NCBI GenBank assembly: GCA_003542575.1
Contig: DPKJ01000005.1
Coordinates: 1 to 64,000, forward strand
From: Rikenellaceae bacterium
GTDB taxonomy: Bacteria > Bacteroidota > Bacteroidia > Bacteroidales > UBA932
Reading direction: 5' to 3'
DNA: 64,000 nucleotides
Below, piece by piece: positions 17,032 through 25,168 of the stretch. The notes below the pieces were generated by a model that made no database searches, was not told the origin of the DNA, and saw only the letters and a list, made by a program, of their open reading frames with translations. A program made the translations under genes and the position numbers. Every line of letters starts with the position of its first letter. The stretch's first letter is position 1.

Positions 17032-18795
17032 ATGGGAAATATTAAAGTCAAAATAGATAATGTTGAGGTAGAGGTTAAAAGAGGCTCTACCATCTACCAG
17101 GCAGCAAAGCAAATCGGAATAGACATTCCGGTTCTCTGCTATATGAATTTAAATCACATGCAGATTGAGAACCGTCCGGGAGGATGCCGTATTTGTGTTG
17201 TGGAAGTTGAAGGAAGAAAAAACCTTGCTCCTTCATGCTCTACCGAATGTTCTGAGGGAATGGTTGTTAAAACCAAGAGCATCAGGGTACTGAACGCAAG
17301 AAAAACAGTTCTTGAACTGATTCTTTCTGACCACCCGCCAAAATGCCTTGTTTGCTCATCTTCAGGTAAATGTGACCTACAGGAGCTTGCTCAGCGTTTC
17401 GGAATCAGAGAGGTTCATATGGTTGAGAATGCTGAGGTATCTACATACAGAAAAGATGCTTCTCCTGCACTTAACCGTGACATGGACAAATGTATCATGT
17501 GTCGCAGATGCGAAACTGTTTGTAACGATGTTCAGACAGTTGGCGCTTTGAGCGCGGTGAACCGTGGTTTTATGTCTGTTGTAGCTCCGGCATTTGAGCA
17601 GGACCTTGTGGACTCTCCATGTACCTTCTGCGGACAGTGTGTGGCAGTTTGTCCTACAGGTGCTCTTACTCCTTACGATGACACTCCAATGATTATCAGA
17701 GCGCTTGCCGATCCTTCAAAAACCGTTATAGTACAAACAGCTCCTGCTGTACGTGCTGCTCTTGGCGAAGAATTTGGATTGAATCCGGGAACTCTTGTTA
17801 CCGGCAAAATGGTGGCTGCTCTAAGGTCATTAGGTTTCGATAAGGTATTTGACACAGACTTTGCTGCTGACCTTACCATTATGGAAGAGGGTGCAGAGCT
17901 TCTGGACAGGATTACAAGATATGTAAACGGTGACAAGGAGGTTAAACTACCTATTCTAACATCTTGCTGCCCTGCATGGGTTAACTTCTTTGAGGTTTAC
18001 TTCCCTGATATGCTTGATGTTCCTTCAACAGCTCGTTCTCCTCAGCAGATGTTTGGTTCAATTGCCAAGACATATTACGCCGACCTTATCGGAGTAAAAA
18101 GAGAAGACCTTGTAGTTGTCTCAATCATGCCGTGTCTTGCCAAGAAATATGAGTGTCAGAGAGAAGAGTTCTCAGTAGACGGAAATCCTGATGTTGACTA
18201 CTCTATCTCTACAAGAGAACTGGCTTCGCTTATCAAATCAGCCAATATCAACTTTGATAAACTTGAAGACGAAGAGTTTGACCTTCCATTGGGTGAATCA
18301 ACAGGCGCAGCTGTGATCTTCGGTGTTACCGGTGGTGTAATCGAAGCAGCTGTACGTACAGCTTATGAAGTATTTACCGGAAATAAACTTAACAGAATCA
18401 ATTTTGAAGAGTTACGCGGTCTGGCAGGTATTCGTACAGCTACAATCTACTTTGGAGAGACTCCGATACACATTGGTATAGCTCACCAGTTAGGTAATGC
18501 AAGAAAATTGCTTAATGGAATCAGAGAGGGAAGGTATAACTTCCACGCTATTGAAATCATGGCATGTCCGGGTGGTTGCATCGGTGGTGCAGGTCAGCCT
18601 CTACACCATGGTGATTCAAGCGTCATTAAAGCTCGCTACGAAGCAATATACAAAGAGGATACAGGTAAAACCATTCGTAAATCTCATGAAAATCCTTATA
18701 TAATTAAACTATATGAAGATTTCCTCGGCAAGCCGTTGAGTGAGAAATCACACCACCTGCTCCATACTCACTACTTTGACAAACATAAAATATAG
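17032..18795 (+). CDS. hydA: [FeFe]-hydrogenase catalytic subunit HydA
   Basis: The 587-residue catalytic subunit has, in order, a [2Fe-2S] domain (about residues 1-80), a His/Cys [4Fe-4S] segment (CLVCSSSGKCDLQ) and two [4Fe-4S] motifs (CIMCRRCETVC, CTFCGQCVAVCP). The H-cluster domain carries complete L1 (TSCCPAW), L2 (MPCLAKKYE) and L3 (MACPGGCIGGAGQ) motifs. All cysteines needed for the H cluster are present, so it should make or oxidise H2. The gene order ferredoxin-like, hydB, hydA, hydC with 6-10 bp gaps indicates one operon for a soluble NADH/ferredoxin-linked enzyme. Confidence 0.95.
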   Translation: MGNIKVKIDNVEVEVKRGSTIYQAAKQIGIDIPVLCYMNLNHMQIENRPGGCRICVVEVEGRKNLAPSCSTECSEGMVVKTKSIRVLNARKTVLELILSDHPPKCLVCSSSGKCDLQELAQRFGIREVHMVENAEVSTYRKDASPALNRDMDKCIMCRRCETVCNDVQTVGALSAVNRGFMSVVAPAFEQDLVDSPCTFCGQCVAVCPTGALTPYDDTPMIIRALADPSKTVIVQTAPAVRAALGEEFGLNPGTLVTGKMVAALRSLGFDKVFDTDFAADLTIMEEGAELLDRITRYVNGDKEVKLPILTSCCPAWVNFFEVYFPDMLDVPSTARSPQQMFGSIAKTYYADLIGVKREDLVVVSIMPCLAKKYECQREEFSVDGNPDVDYSISTRELASLIKSANINFDKLEDEEFDLPLGESTGAAVIFGVTGGVIEAAVRTAYEVFTGNKLNRINFEELRGLAGIRTATIYFGETPIHIGIAHQLGNARKLLNGIREGRYNFHAIEIMACPGGCIGGAGQPLHHGDSSVIKARYEAIYKEDTGKTIRKSHENPYIIKLYEDFLGKPLSEKSHHLLHTHYFDKHKI

Positions 18796-18801
18796 ACCGC
18801 T

Positions 18802-19278
18802 ATGAGCACTTTCAAATTACAAGATTGTCACAAGCAAACATTAAAAGATATCTGCAAGTCGTTTAACAACAATCCTGGCGAGCTTATCAGTGTTCTTCAC
18901 AAGACACAGAGTGAGTTCGGATATCTACCCGAAGCGATTCAGCGTGAAATAGCAAATAACCTGAAAATTTCGGTTGCCAAGGTCTATGGTGTTGTCACTT
19001 TCTATTCATTCTTCACTATGACTCCAAAGGGCAAATACCCAATATCTGTTTGTACAGGTACTGCGTGTTATGTTCGCGGAGCTGAGAAGATTGTAGATGA
19101 ACTTAAAGATCAGCTTAAGATTAAAGTTGGCGGAGTTACTGAAGATGGTAAGTTTTCACTTGATTGCCTAAGGTGCGTAGGTGCCTGTGGTCTTGCTCCG
19201 GTAGTTTTGATTGGTGAGAAAGTTTACGGAAGAGTAGAGGCTCACCAGATTAAAGGAATTCTTGAAAGCTACGAGTAG
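18802..19278 (+). CDS. hydC: [FeFe]-hydrogenase subunit HydC (NuoE-like)
   Basis: The 158-residue protein is NuoE-like. It has GVVTFYSFFTMTPKGKYPI, the first [2Fe-2S] half CTGTACYVRGA and the second half CLRCVGACGLAPV. It forms the small electron-transfer subunit of the hydrogenase complex next to HydB. The start is 6 bp after hydA. It is the last gene of the operon, and a hairpin lies about 150 bp further on. Confidence 0.93.
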   Translation: MSTFKLQDCHKQTLKDICKSFNNNPGELISVLHKTQSEFGYLPEAIQREIANNLKISVAKVYGVVTFYSFFTMTPKGKYPISVCTGTACYVRGAEKIVDELKDQLKIKVGGVTEDGKFSLDCLRCVGACGLAPVVLIGEKVYGRVEAHQIKGILESYE

Positions 19279-19591
19279 CAAATTCTCCTGTTTGGCTAAA
19301 TACTGCACAATTGATTATATTGTAGCGCTTTAGCAGCTGAAGAAACTATATTGTGTGCAATATTTGAGCGATATAGAATTATTATGCTACAAAACAGGAA
19401 GTAAGCAACTTAACAGTTAAATATTGATAGGGGCTGTCTAAAAAGTAGGCAGCCTCTGTTTATATATGCAGTCGTCAAGAGTTTGTTAATTTATGTGAAC
19501 TGTGCAAATAGTAAATAAAATTATGTAACACACGGCTCATATAAAATCTTCACATTTGTTTTTAAGATTATTTAAATTAAAAACGAGTTTA
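19279..19591. other. Intergenic region after the hydrogenase operon, with a hairpin
   Basis: This 313-bp gap holds no gene I can support. A 10-bp stem (19429-19438 with 19448-19457, one G/T pair) with a T-rich tail could end the hydrogenase transcript. The first 100 bp contain partly complementary stretches around 19306-19362. The promoter of the OmpA gene should lie in the last 100 bp. Confidence 0.5.
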
Positions 19592-20281
19592 ATGAAAACA
19601 AAAAAAATTTTAGCTGTATCAATGATTGCCGCCATAATGTTCAGTGGTTGTGCAACAATGAATAATAAAACTAAAGGTGGTTTAATAGGTGGTGGTGCCG
19701 GAGCAGCAGTAGGAGCTGGTATTGGAGCTCTTATCGGAAACGGGAAAGGTGCTGCAATAGGAGCTGCAATTGGCGGAGTAGTGGGGGGAGGTGCCGGAAT
19801 CCTTATCGGCAATAAGATGGATAAGCAGAAGGCCGAACTTGAGAGGATTGAAGGGGCTAAGGTTGAGCTTATCACTGATGCGAACAATCTAAAGGCAATA
19901 AAAGTAACTTTCGATAATGGAATACTTTTTGCGACTGGCAGAAGTGAGTTGAATGCTACTTCAAAACATGCACTTTTGAAATTTGCCGAATCTCTCAAAA
20001 ACACAACAGAGACTGATATAACAATATATGGGCATACAGATAATACTGGATCAAGAGACTTCAACGTGAAACTCTCTCTTCAGAGAGCTGTGGCTGTTGC
20101 CGGTTTTCTCAACTCAAACGGTGTCGAAATGAAGCGTTTGGACACAGAGGGGAAAGCTTGGGACTTTCCCGTGGGTGATAACACTACTGTTAGCGGTAGG
20201 GCAATGAACCGCCGGGTGGAGGTTTATATCACAGCAAATGAAACGATGATCAAAGAGGCAGAGCAGGGAAAGCCAATTTAG
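19592..20281 (+). CDS. OmpA-family lipoprotein with glycine zipper
   Basis: With the start at 19592 the 229-residue product has a lipoprotein signal with lipobox FSGC. A glycine-zipper segment follows, rich in GAAVGAGIG and GAAIGAAIGG (about residues 30-75). The C terminus is an OmpA-like peptidoglycan-binding domain with IYGHTDNTGSRDFNVKLS and RRVEVYI. It probably tethers the outer membrane to the cell wall. It is a single-gene unit followed by a strong terminator. Confidence 0.88.
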   Translation: MKTKKILAVSMIAAIMFSGCATMNNKTKGGLIGGGAGAAVGAGIGALIGNGKGAAIGAAIGGVVGGGAGILIGNKMDKQKAELERIEGAKVELITDANNLKAIKVTFDNGILFATGRSELNATSKHALLKFAESLKNTTETDITIYGHTDNTGSRDFNVKLSLQRAVAVAGFLNSNGVEMKRLDTEGKAWDFPVGDNTTVSGRAMNRRVEVYITANETMIKEAEQGKPI

Positions 20282-20323
20282 ATTTCCAGCTTGGTCCAAC
20301 AGGGCTTGATCCGTACCCATAAT

Positions 20324-20348
20324 AAAGCAGTCGAAAGACTGCTTTTTT
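20324..20348 (+). terminator. Rho-independent terminator
   Basis: A perfect 9-bp stem (AAAGCAGTC with GACTGCTTT) closes a GAAA loop and runs into a T tract. It ends the OmpA lipoprotein transcript. Confidence 0.9.
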
Positions 20349-20411
20349 TGATCTTTTATTTTATAGGCAAAAGACTGTTTGGGAAATTTGGTTAAAATGA
20401 TTAAAAAAGGC

Positions 20412-21266
20412 TTAAAGAATTAAATTGCGTAATGCCTGTATCTTAATCACGGTTACTCTGTTGCGGTCGGCAGAAATGATCTTTTCCTGCTGTAATTCAG
20501 AGAATGTGCGGGCCAGGGCAGGTCTGCTTACTCCAAAGTATTTTGAAAGTTCTGTTTGGTTCTTGTCCATTATGAAAGTATTAATGGAGGGATTCACAGA
20601 GTGACACAAATTTAGCTGTTCAAGAAGGTAATGTGCGAGTTTGCCTCTGATGGTTTTAATGGTAAGAATCTGTAGTTTATTGGAAAGAAACTGTGCCTTA
20701 TTGGAGTTGTACTTAAGGTAGCGCTCCATGAACTTGCCATCTCTGCGGAAGAGTTCGATGACGTCATCTTTTCTGATTTTAAGTATCCTGGAATCTTCAA
20801 GAGAGGTTACATCAACCGGGAAGGTGTTATTCTCAGCAAACAAAAAGGCAGAGGCCAGAGGCCTTGGAGCCAGCATAACCTCAACAGTAAGCAACCCTCC
20901 GCTCTCGGTTATCATCTCTCCTTTTACAGAGCCTTGTAATAAGATATACAGGTGGTTACACTTGTCTCCCTGCCGTGCAACAACATCACCTTTTGAGTAG
21001 TTTGTAATATTAAGATCTATGTCTTTAAAGAATTCTCCGGCCTTATCTAATGGTATTACACTGCAAATTGGGCATTTTGAAAAATTTGAAAAGAGTTGTT
21101 CAAGACCTGACTGTTTAAGATATGAATGATCAAGTTTGGAATTGACAAATCCGGGATCATTCAGCCCTGTATGATCCTGGCCTGTATGATCCTGGCCGGA
21201 GAAGTTTAGTCTAAAATTTTTATTTTGACTTTTATTAGGACTTTTATTATCCGAATTCTCTTTCAC
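20412..21266 (-). CDS. Crp/Fnr-family regulator, HcpR-like
   Basis: The 284-residue protein has an unusually long, Asn/Gly-rich N terminus (about 60 residues) with a short internal repeat. A cyclic-nucleotide-like effector domain follows (GDVVARQGDKCNHLYILLQG), then a dimer helix and a winged helix-turn-helix (TELSKYFGVSRPALARTFSEL). A KCPICSV motif lies before the sensor domain. It is divergent from hcp, and a perfect palindrome lies between them. HcpR-type Crp/Fnr proteins of anaerobes activate hcp in response to nitric oxide or nitrosative stress, so I infer that role here. Confidence 0.8.
   Translation of the reverse strand: MKENSDNKSPNKSQNKNFRLNFSGQDHTGQDHTGLNDPGFVNSKLDHSYLKQSGLEQLFSNFSKCPICSVIPLDKAGEFFKDIDLNITNYSKGDVVARQGDKCNHLYILLQGSVKGEMITESGGLLTVEVMLAPRPLASAFLFAENNTFPVDVTSLEDSRILKIRKDDVIELFRRDGKFMERYLKYNSNKAQFLSNKLQILTIKTIRGKLAHYLLEQLNLCHSVNPSINTFIMDKNQTELSKYFGVSRPALARTFSELQQEKIISADRNRVTVIKIQALRNLIL
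21166..21195. repeat. 15-bp tandem duplication inside the regulator gene
   Basis: The 15-mer CCTGTATGATCCTGG occurs twice in direct tandem. In the protein it repeats a five-residue unit (QDHTG) in the low-complexity N terminus. The unit is a multiple of three, so copy number could change without frameshift. Confidence 0.8.
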
Positions 21267-21315
21267 GACACTTTATTTGATTTAAACCTCCCAAAAATAC
21301 AAAAAAAAGATCCAA

Positions 21316-21333
21316 GTGTAACAACTATTACAC
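21316..21333. promoter_or_regulatory. Crp/Fnr-type operator GTGTAA-N6-TTACAC
   Basis: A perfect inverted repeat (GTGTAACAACTATTACAC) lies between the regulator and hcp. Its centre is about 30 bp upstream of the hcp -7 box, the usual place for a class II activator that overlaps the -33 region. I infer it is bound by the adjacent regulator. Confidence 0.7.
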
Positions 21334-21353
21334 TATCTTAGTATATAACCGGG

Positions 21354-21361
21354 TACTTTTG
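21354..21361 (+). promoter_or_regulatory. hcp -7 promoter box (TACTTTTG)
   Basis: TACTTTTG matches TAnnTTTG, 43 bp before the hcp start. No -33 TTTG is evident, as expected for a promoter that needs an activator at the neighbouring palindrome. Confidence 0.55.
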
Positions 21362-21404
21362 TATCACATAAATCAAATATTAACCAATTAATAAAAAATA
21401 CATT

Positions 21405-23060
21405 ATGAGTAAAATGTTTTGTTACCAGTGTCAGGAGACAGCAAAGAATACCGGTTGTACGATAAATGGTGTATGCGGTAAAACCTCTGATGTTGCCAAT
21501 CTTCAGGATTTGCTGATGTACCTGTGCAAAGGAATTTCACACTACTCTGTTCGTTTGAGAGAGATGGGTGTAGAGAGTGCCGAGGTAAATAAATTTGTTA
21601 CTGATTCACTCTTTATGACTATCACCAATGCAAACTTTGACAGAGATAGATTTATTACACGCTTAAATCAGGCTATTGACCTAAGAGAGGCAACAAGAGC
21701 ATTGTTTATCTCCAAAGGGGGAAGGATTGAAGATATTACTTTTGAAGGAGCCTTCTGGACTTCAAGAGATGTTGCAGTAATGGAACAAAAGGCTACTGAA
21801 GTTGGAGTTCTTGCTACAGAAAACGAAGATATAAGATCACTTCGTGAGCTTACCATATATGGTCTTAAAGGAATGGCTGCATATGCAGAGCACGCCTTTA
21901 ACCTGAAGCATGAAGATGTATCTATATATGCATTTATGCAGCAGGCTCTAGTTGATACAACAAATGACTCTCTTGGTGCTGACGAACTTACTGCTTTGGT
22001 TTTAAAGACAGGTGATCATGGAGTTAAGGTAATGGCTCTTCTCGATAAAGCCAACACTTCTGCATACGGCAACCCGGAGATTACCAAAGTTAACATTGGT
22101 GTTAAGAACAACCCTGCCATTCTTATTTCGGGTCATGACCTTAGGGATATGGAAGATCTGCTCAAGCAGACTCAGGGTACAGGAGTTGATGTGTACACCC
22201 ACTCTGAGATGCTACCTGCAAACTACTACCCGGCTTTCAAGAAATACAGCAATTTTGTAGGAAACTATGGCAGCTCATGGTGGAAACAGACTCAGGATTT
22301 TGAATCTTTCAACGGACCTGTTCTCTTTACAACCAACTGTATTGTTCCTCCAAAAAGCAATGCAACCTACAAGGATAGAATATACACCACAGGAGCATCA
22401 GGTTTCCCAGGATTCAAGCACGTAGCTGACAGACCGGAGGGTGGTTCAAAAGATTTCTCTGAAATTATTGAGCATGCAAAAAAATGCGCATCCCCAACCG
22501 AGATTGAAACAGGTGAAATAATTGGTGGATTTGCTCATGCTCAGGTATTTGCACTTGCTGATAAGATTGTTGATGCAGTAAAATCAGGTGCAATACGCAA
22601 ATTTTTTGTGATGGCAGGTTGTGACGGTAGAATGAAGGACAGAAACTACTATACAGAATTTGCAGAGGCTTTGCCAAAAGATACCGTTATTCTAACTGCA
22701 GGCTGTGCAAAATACAGATACAACAAGCTTCCTTTGGGAGATATCGGAGGAATTCCAAGAGTTCTTGATGCCGGTCAGTGTAATGACTCTTATTCACTTG
22801 CTGTTATTGCTCTTAAGTTGAAAGAGATATTCAATGCGAATGACATTAATGAACTTCCGATTGCGTATAACATCGCATGGTATGAGCAGAAAGCTGTGAT
22901 TGTTTTACTTGCCCTGCTTGCTCTTGGAGTGAAGAATATTCACCTGGGCCCAACACTCCCTGGTTTCCTCTCTCCAAATGTAGCATCTGTACTGGTTAAG
23001 AATTTCGGACTTGCACCGATAGGAACCGTTGACGAAGATATGAAGTTGTTTCTGGGTTAA
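21405..23060 (+). CDS. hcp: Hydroxylamine reductase / hybrid cluster protein Hcp
   Basis: The 551-residue protein starts with the iron-sulfur motif CYQCQETAKNTGC and has the hybrid-cluster ligands ISGHDLRDME, TNCIVPP, GCDGR, TAGCAKYRYNKL and a C-terminal GPTLPGF. Hcp reduces nitric oxide or hydroxylamine under anaerobic conditions and protects against nitrosative stress. Length and motifs are complete for the class lacking a large insert. It stands alone between the Crp/Fnr-type operator and a strong terminator. Confidence 0.95.
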   Translation: MSKMFCYQCQETAKNTGCTINGVCGKTSDVANLQDLLMYLCKGISHYSVRLREMGVESAEVNKFVTDSLFMTITNANFDRDRFITRLNQAIDLREATRALFISKGGRIEDITFEGAFWTSRDVAVMEQKATEVGVLATENEDIRSLRELTIYGLKGMAAYAEHAFNLKHEDVSIYAFMQQALVDTTNDSLGADELTALVLKTGDHGVKVMALLDKANTSAYGNPEITKVNIGVKNNPAILISGHDLRDMEDLLKQTQGTGVDVYTHSEMLPANYYPAFKKYSNFVGNYGSSWWKQTQDFESFNGPVLFTTNCIVPPKSNATYKDRIYTTGASGFPGFKHVADRPEGGSKDFSEIIEHAKKCASPTEIETGEIIGGFAHAQVFALADKIVDAVKSGAIRKFFVMAGCDGRMKDRNYYTEFAEALPKDTVILTAGCAKYRYNKLPLGDIGGIPRVLDAGQCNDSYSLAVIALKLKEIFNANDINELPIAYNIAWYEQKAVIVLLALLALGVKNIHLGPTLPGFLSPNVASVLVKNFGLAPIGTVDEDMKLFLG

Positions 23061-23094
23061 TATTTGATTTAAAATTATTCCAAACAGCTTTGAA

Positions 23095-23133
23095 GAGACC
23101 GGCTAAAAATTATTTTTATGCCGGTCTCATTTT
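23095..23133 (+). terminator. Terminator after hcp
   Basis: A perfect 9-bp GC-rich stem (GAGACCGGC, 23095-23103, with GCCGGTCTC, 23120-23128) is followed by ATTTTT. It ends hcp transcription 34 bp after the stop codon. Confidence 0.85.
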
Positions 23134-23158
23134 TCATAAATTTGAGGCTACACATTTA

Positions 23159-23293
23159 ATGAACCTAAATATGATAAACGAGCCTAAAAAAGATTATAAC
23201 AGGGAGATGCACACAGCTGAGCATATTCTTAACCAGACAATGATAAGAAAGTTTGGGACAGGCCGCTCTGTGACTAACCATATTGAGAAGAAA
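23159..23293 (+). pseudogene. 5' piece of the interrupted AlaX-like gene
   Basis: These 45 codons encode the N-terminal part of a small alanyl-tRNA-editing-like (SAD domain) protein, including the zinc motif HTAEH and NQTMIRKFG, up to HIEKK. The frame then enters prophage DNA and stops after nine foreign codons (at 23320). The missing C-terminal part continues in frame at 58064. Rejoined at the shared AAGAAA the product has 153 residues, matching the 155-residue phage homologue. It was therefore a normal gene before prophage insertion. The start could also be the ATG at 23171. Confidence 0.9.
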
Positions 23294-23319
23294 ATATCAA
23301 CAACGATTGTACATATATA
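23288..23319. other. attL: core AAGAAA plus right attP arm
   Basis: The core AAGAAA (23288-23293) is shared with the right end at 58058-58063. The prophage-side arm ATTGTACATATATA (23306-23319) is the inverted copy (13 of 14 bases) of the arm at 58031-58044. Left of the core is host gene sequence. Confidence 0.85.
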
Positions 23320-23344
23320 ATAACTATCTGAATATCAAGTCTTA

Positions 23345-23812
23345 ATGGAAGCAAATATTTTGAATGAACATAATAAAGCAGAATATCCACCTATGCACTC
23401 TGCTGAGCATATACTTAATCAGACTATGATAAGAATGTTTGGATGTAAAAGATCTACTTCAACACATATAGAAAAAAAGAAAAGTAAGTGTGATTATTTT
23501 TTAGCAAACAACCCAACTGAAGATCAAATAAAGGAAATTGCAAATAGAGTAAATGATATAATCCAACAGAATTTATCAATTACTACTTATTTTGTTGATA
23601 GATCACAAGCGCCAGATGGTGTTGATTTAAGTAAACTACCAGATGATGTAAGTAATTTGCTAAGAATAGTCAAAATAGGAGAGTATGATGTTTGTGCTTG
23701 TATCGGTTCGCATATTAATAATACTTCTGAGATTGGTAAATTCACTATAATAAGTACAGACTATTCAGAAGGTAGGCTGAGAATAAGGTTTAAACTAGAA
23801 GGTAATTCATAA
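23345..23812 (+). CDS. Phage-carried intact AlaX-like (SAD domain) protein
   Basis: The 155-residue protein is a full-length homologue of the host gene that the prophage interrupts. It has the zinc motif HSAEH, then NQTMIRMFG, HIEKKKSKCDY, the segment LSKLPDD and the second zinc motif CIGSH followed by TSEIG. HxxxH and CxxxH motifs of this type are those of alanyl-tRNA editing domains that remove mischarged amino acids. It starts 52 bp inside attL in the same orientation as the broken gene, so host transcription could pass into it. I infer that it replaces the destroyed function. There is no in-frame TGA, and its composition is AT-rich like the rest of the phage. Confidence 0.88.
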   Translation: MEANILNEHNKAEYPPMHSAEHILNQTMIRMFGCKRSTSTHIEKKKSKCDYFLANNPTEDQIKEIANRVNDIIQQNLSITTYFVDRSQAPDGVDLSKLPDDVSNLLRIVKIGEYDVCACIGSHINNTSEIGKFTIISTDYSEGRLRIRFKLEGNS

Positions 23813-24124
23813 ATTGAGATGTATCTGATGCCAATTTCAAAATTCTCAATAATCAACTTTTGTAGAAAGAAGGGAGAGCTGAGGTTTCCGCTCATAATTC
23901 CATAAAAAAAACACCCATACCCCCTAGAATAACTTCAATCAACTACATAAGCTGCTGGTTGTTATCCTACTCTCATTACCCAAAAAAAACTACTAACTTT
24001 TTTGTTAATAGTCATTTTGTTTTGCAACAAAATATAAAAAATGTTCCAATCGGACTCGATATACATCGTGTCTATCGTGTCCGAGTGTATAAGAAAAAAT
24101 ATCGTGTCCTGTAAAAAACAAAAA
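23813..24124. other. Non-coding region between AlaX copy and ParB-like gene
   Basis: I see no gene in these 312 bp on either strand with either code. The right part carries three ATCGTGTC repeats (listed separately), and the far right end borders the terminator of the ParB-like gene. I looked for a cloverleaf here and found none. Confidence 0.6.
24051..24108. repeat. Cluster of ATCGTGTC repeats near the ParB-like gene
   Basis: ATCGTGTC occurs at 24065-24072, 24074-24081 and 24101-24108. In addition CGGACTCGATA (24051-24061) and TATCGTGTCCG (24073-24083) form an inverted pair with one mismatch. Such clustered, partly palindromic repeats look like protein-binding sites. Their position 60 bp from the end of a ParB-like gene makes a partition or operator site possible. 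Confidence 0.55.
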
Positions 24125-24150
24125 AGCTGACTATCTTTTGATAATCAGCT
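24125..24150 (-). terminator. Terminator of the ParB-like gene
   Basis: An 11-bp stem (AGCTGACTATC with GATAATCAGCT, one G/T pair) with a TTTT loop is followed, on the minus strand, by a T-rich tract. Confidence 0.75.
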
Positions 24151-24169
24151 CCCATTTGTTTTGTTTATA

Positions 24170-25003
24170 TTATTGATTATCAATAATATTTCGTATCTCA
24201 ACTAAGGAGTTCTCTCCTTTTATTTTTGAAATCTCATCAACTGCTTTTTTATTAAGAGATTGCAGTTTATTAAAGACTAAGTTAATTTCACCTAGTTTCG
24301 TGAACTCATCATTAGCCCACTCAATTAAGTATCTTTTTGCTAGATACTTATCAGTAAATCCTACGGATCTACCAATGGATAAATATTTTCTGCCTCTTTC
24401 TATATCAGCAGAAGGTAATACTTCTAAGCCTTCATCCATTGATTTGGCTAATGTTGTCTTAGTAAGTTTATCACTAAATGTTGTTATCTTACTAATAGTT
24501 GAAATAGGATACCCAGATGGAACATTTTTATTATCCGTTAGTTCTTTAGCAAACTCTAATAGTTCACTTGTCGAGTTACAGAGGTATGCACCCCTAATGT
24601 AATCTTGTCCATCCCAATTGATAGACTGACTATTCATCTCAGATAAAAGTTTTTGAGTACTTAACTTTTGATTAAGAGCATAAATAAAGAAAATGTCGAT
24701 CTTTTCACTATTCTCTTCATTCAGTTTTCTTATTGCAGAGAATCTATGTTGTCCTTCTACAATTGCTACATATTTATTTGCTTCAGAGGATGGAATATCC
24801 AATTCAGTTATTGCATCAATTAATGATAAGTTATCATTAATTACTTTTGTTCCACTCACTATTACAAGTGGTGAGAGTTGCCCATTTTCTTTTATTGACA
24901 ACATTTTCTTTTTTAAGTTTTTTGAGTCAATGGCTCTGTTACCATTTACAAAGGCAACTTTTTTACCTTCATTTAAGATTTCTAATAAAGTATGTATTTT
25001 CAT
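24170..25003 (-). CDS. ParB-like nuclease-fold protein
   Basis: The 277-residue protein has a ParB/sulfiredoxin-like N-terminal domain with the motif VAIVEGQHRFSAIRKLNEE (about residues 82-100), followed by SEMNSQSINWDGQDYIRGAY and a helical C terminus. ParB-type domains bind DNA and hydrolyse CTP in partition systems, but many phage ParB-like proteins serve in regulation. No ParA partner is present. Trp is encoded only by TGG and the stop is TAA, so host translation can read it. It belongs to the lysogeny-readable end of the prophage. Confidence 0.7.
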   Translation of the reverse strand: MKIHTLLEILNEGKKVAFVNGNRAIDSKNLKKKMLSIKENGQLSPLVIVSGTKVINDNLSLIDAITELDIPSSEANKYVAIVEGQHRFSAIRKLNEENSEKIDIFFIYALNQKLSTQKLLSEMNSQSINWDGQDYIRGAYLCNSTSELLEFAKELTDNKNVPSGYPISTISKITTFSDKLTKTTLAKSMDEGLEVLPSADIERGRKYLSIGRSVGFTDKYLAKRYLIEWANDEFTKLGEINLVFNKLQSLNKKAVDEISKIKGENSLVEIRNIIDNQ

Positions 25004-25104
25004 ACTGATTGATTATTATAATTAATAATTTATTTTATGGTTAGATTAACCATAGCTTAAGATACAGATGAGCTCCTCTGTGTCTTTAAGACGGTACAAA
25101 GGTC

Positions 25105-25122
25105 AGCACTTTATAAAGTGCT
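25105..25122. repeat. 18-bp perfect palindrome upstream of the ParB-like gene
   Basis: AGCACTTTATAAAGTGCT is a perfect palindrome 102 bp upstream of the ParB-like start and 47 bp past the end of the next minus-strand gene. A second short palindrome, ATGGTTA-GAT-TAACCAT, lies at 25036-25052. These are candidate operators. Confidence 0.55.
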
Positions 25123-25168
25123 AACAAGTAATAAGTTTTTTGAAAAAAGATGGGAAAAGTATTACCTT

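Noticed and set aside
1..23060. The whole genome uses TGA as sense
   Set aside because: Several host genes end in TGA (7463, 10256, 13436, 58390), and host Trp codons are TGG in intact genes.
23090..23158. Upstream extension of the AlaX-like stub starting at 23090
   Set aside because: It overlaps the hcp terminator stem and has no matching sequence in the phage homologue. The start at 23159 or 23171 fits better.
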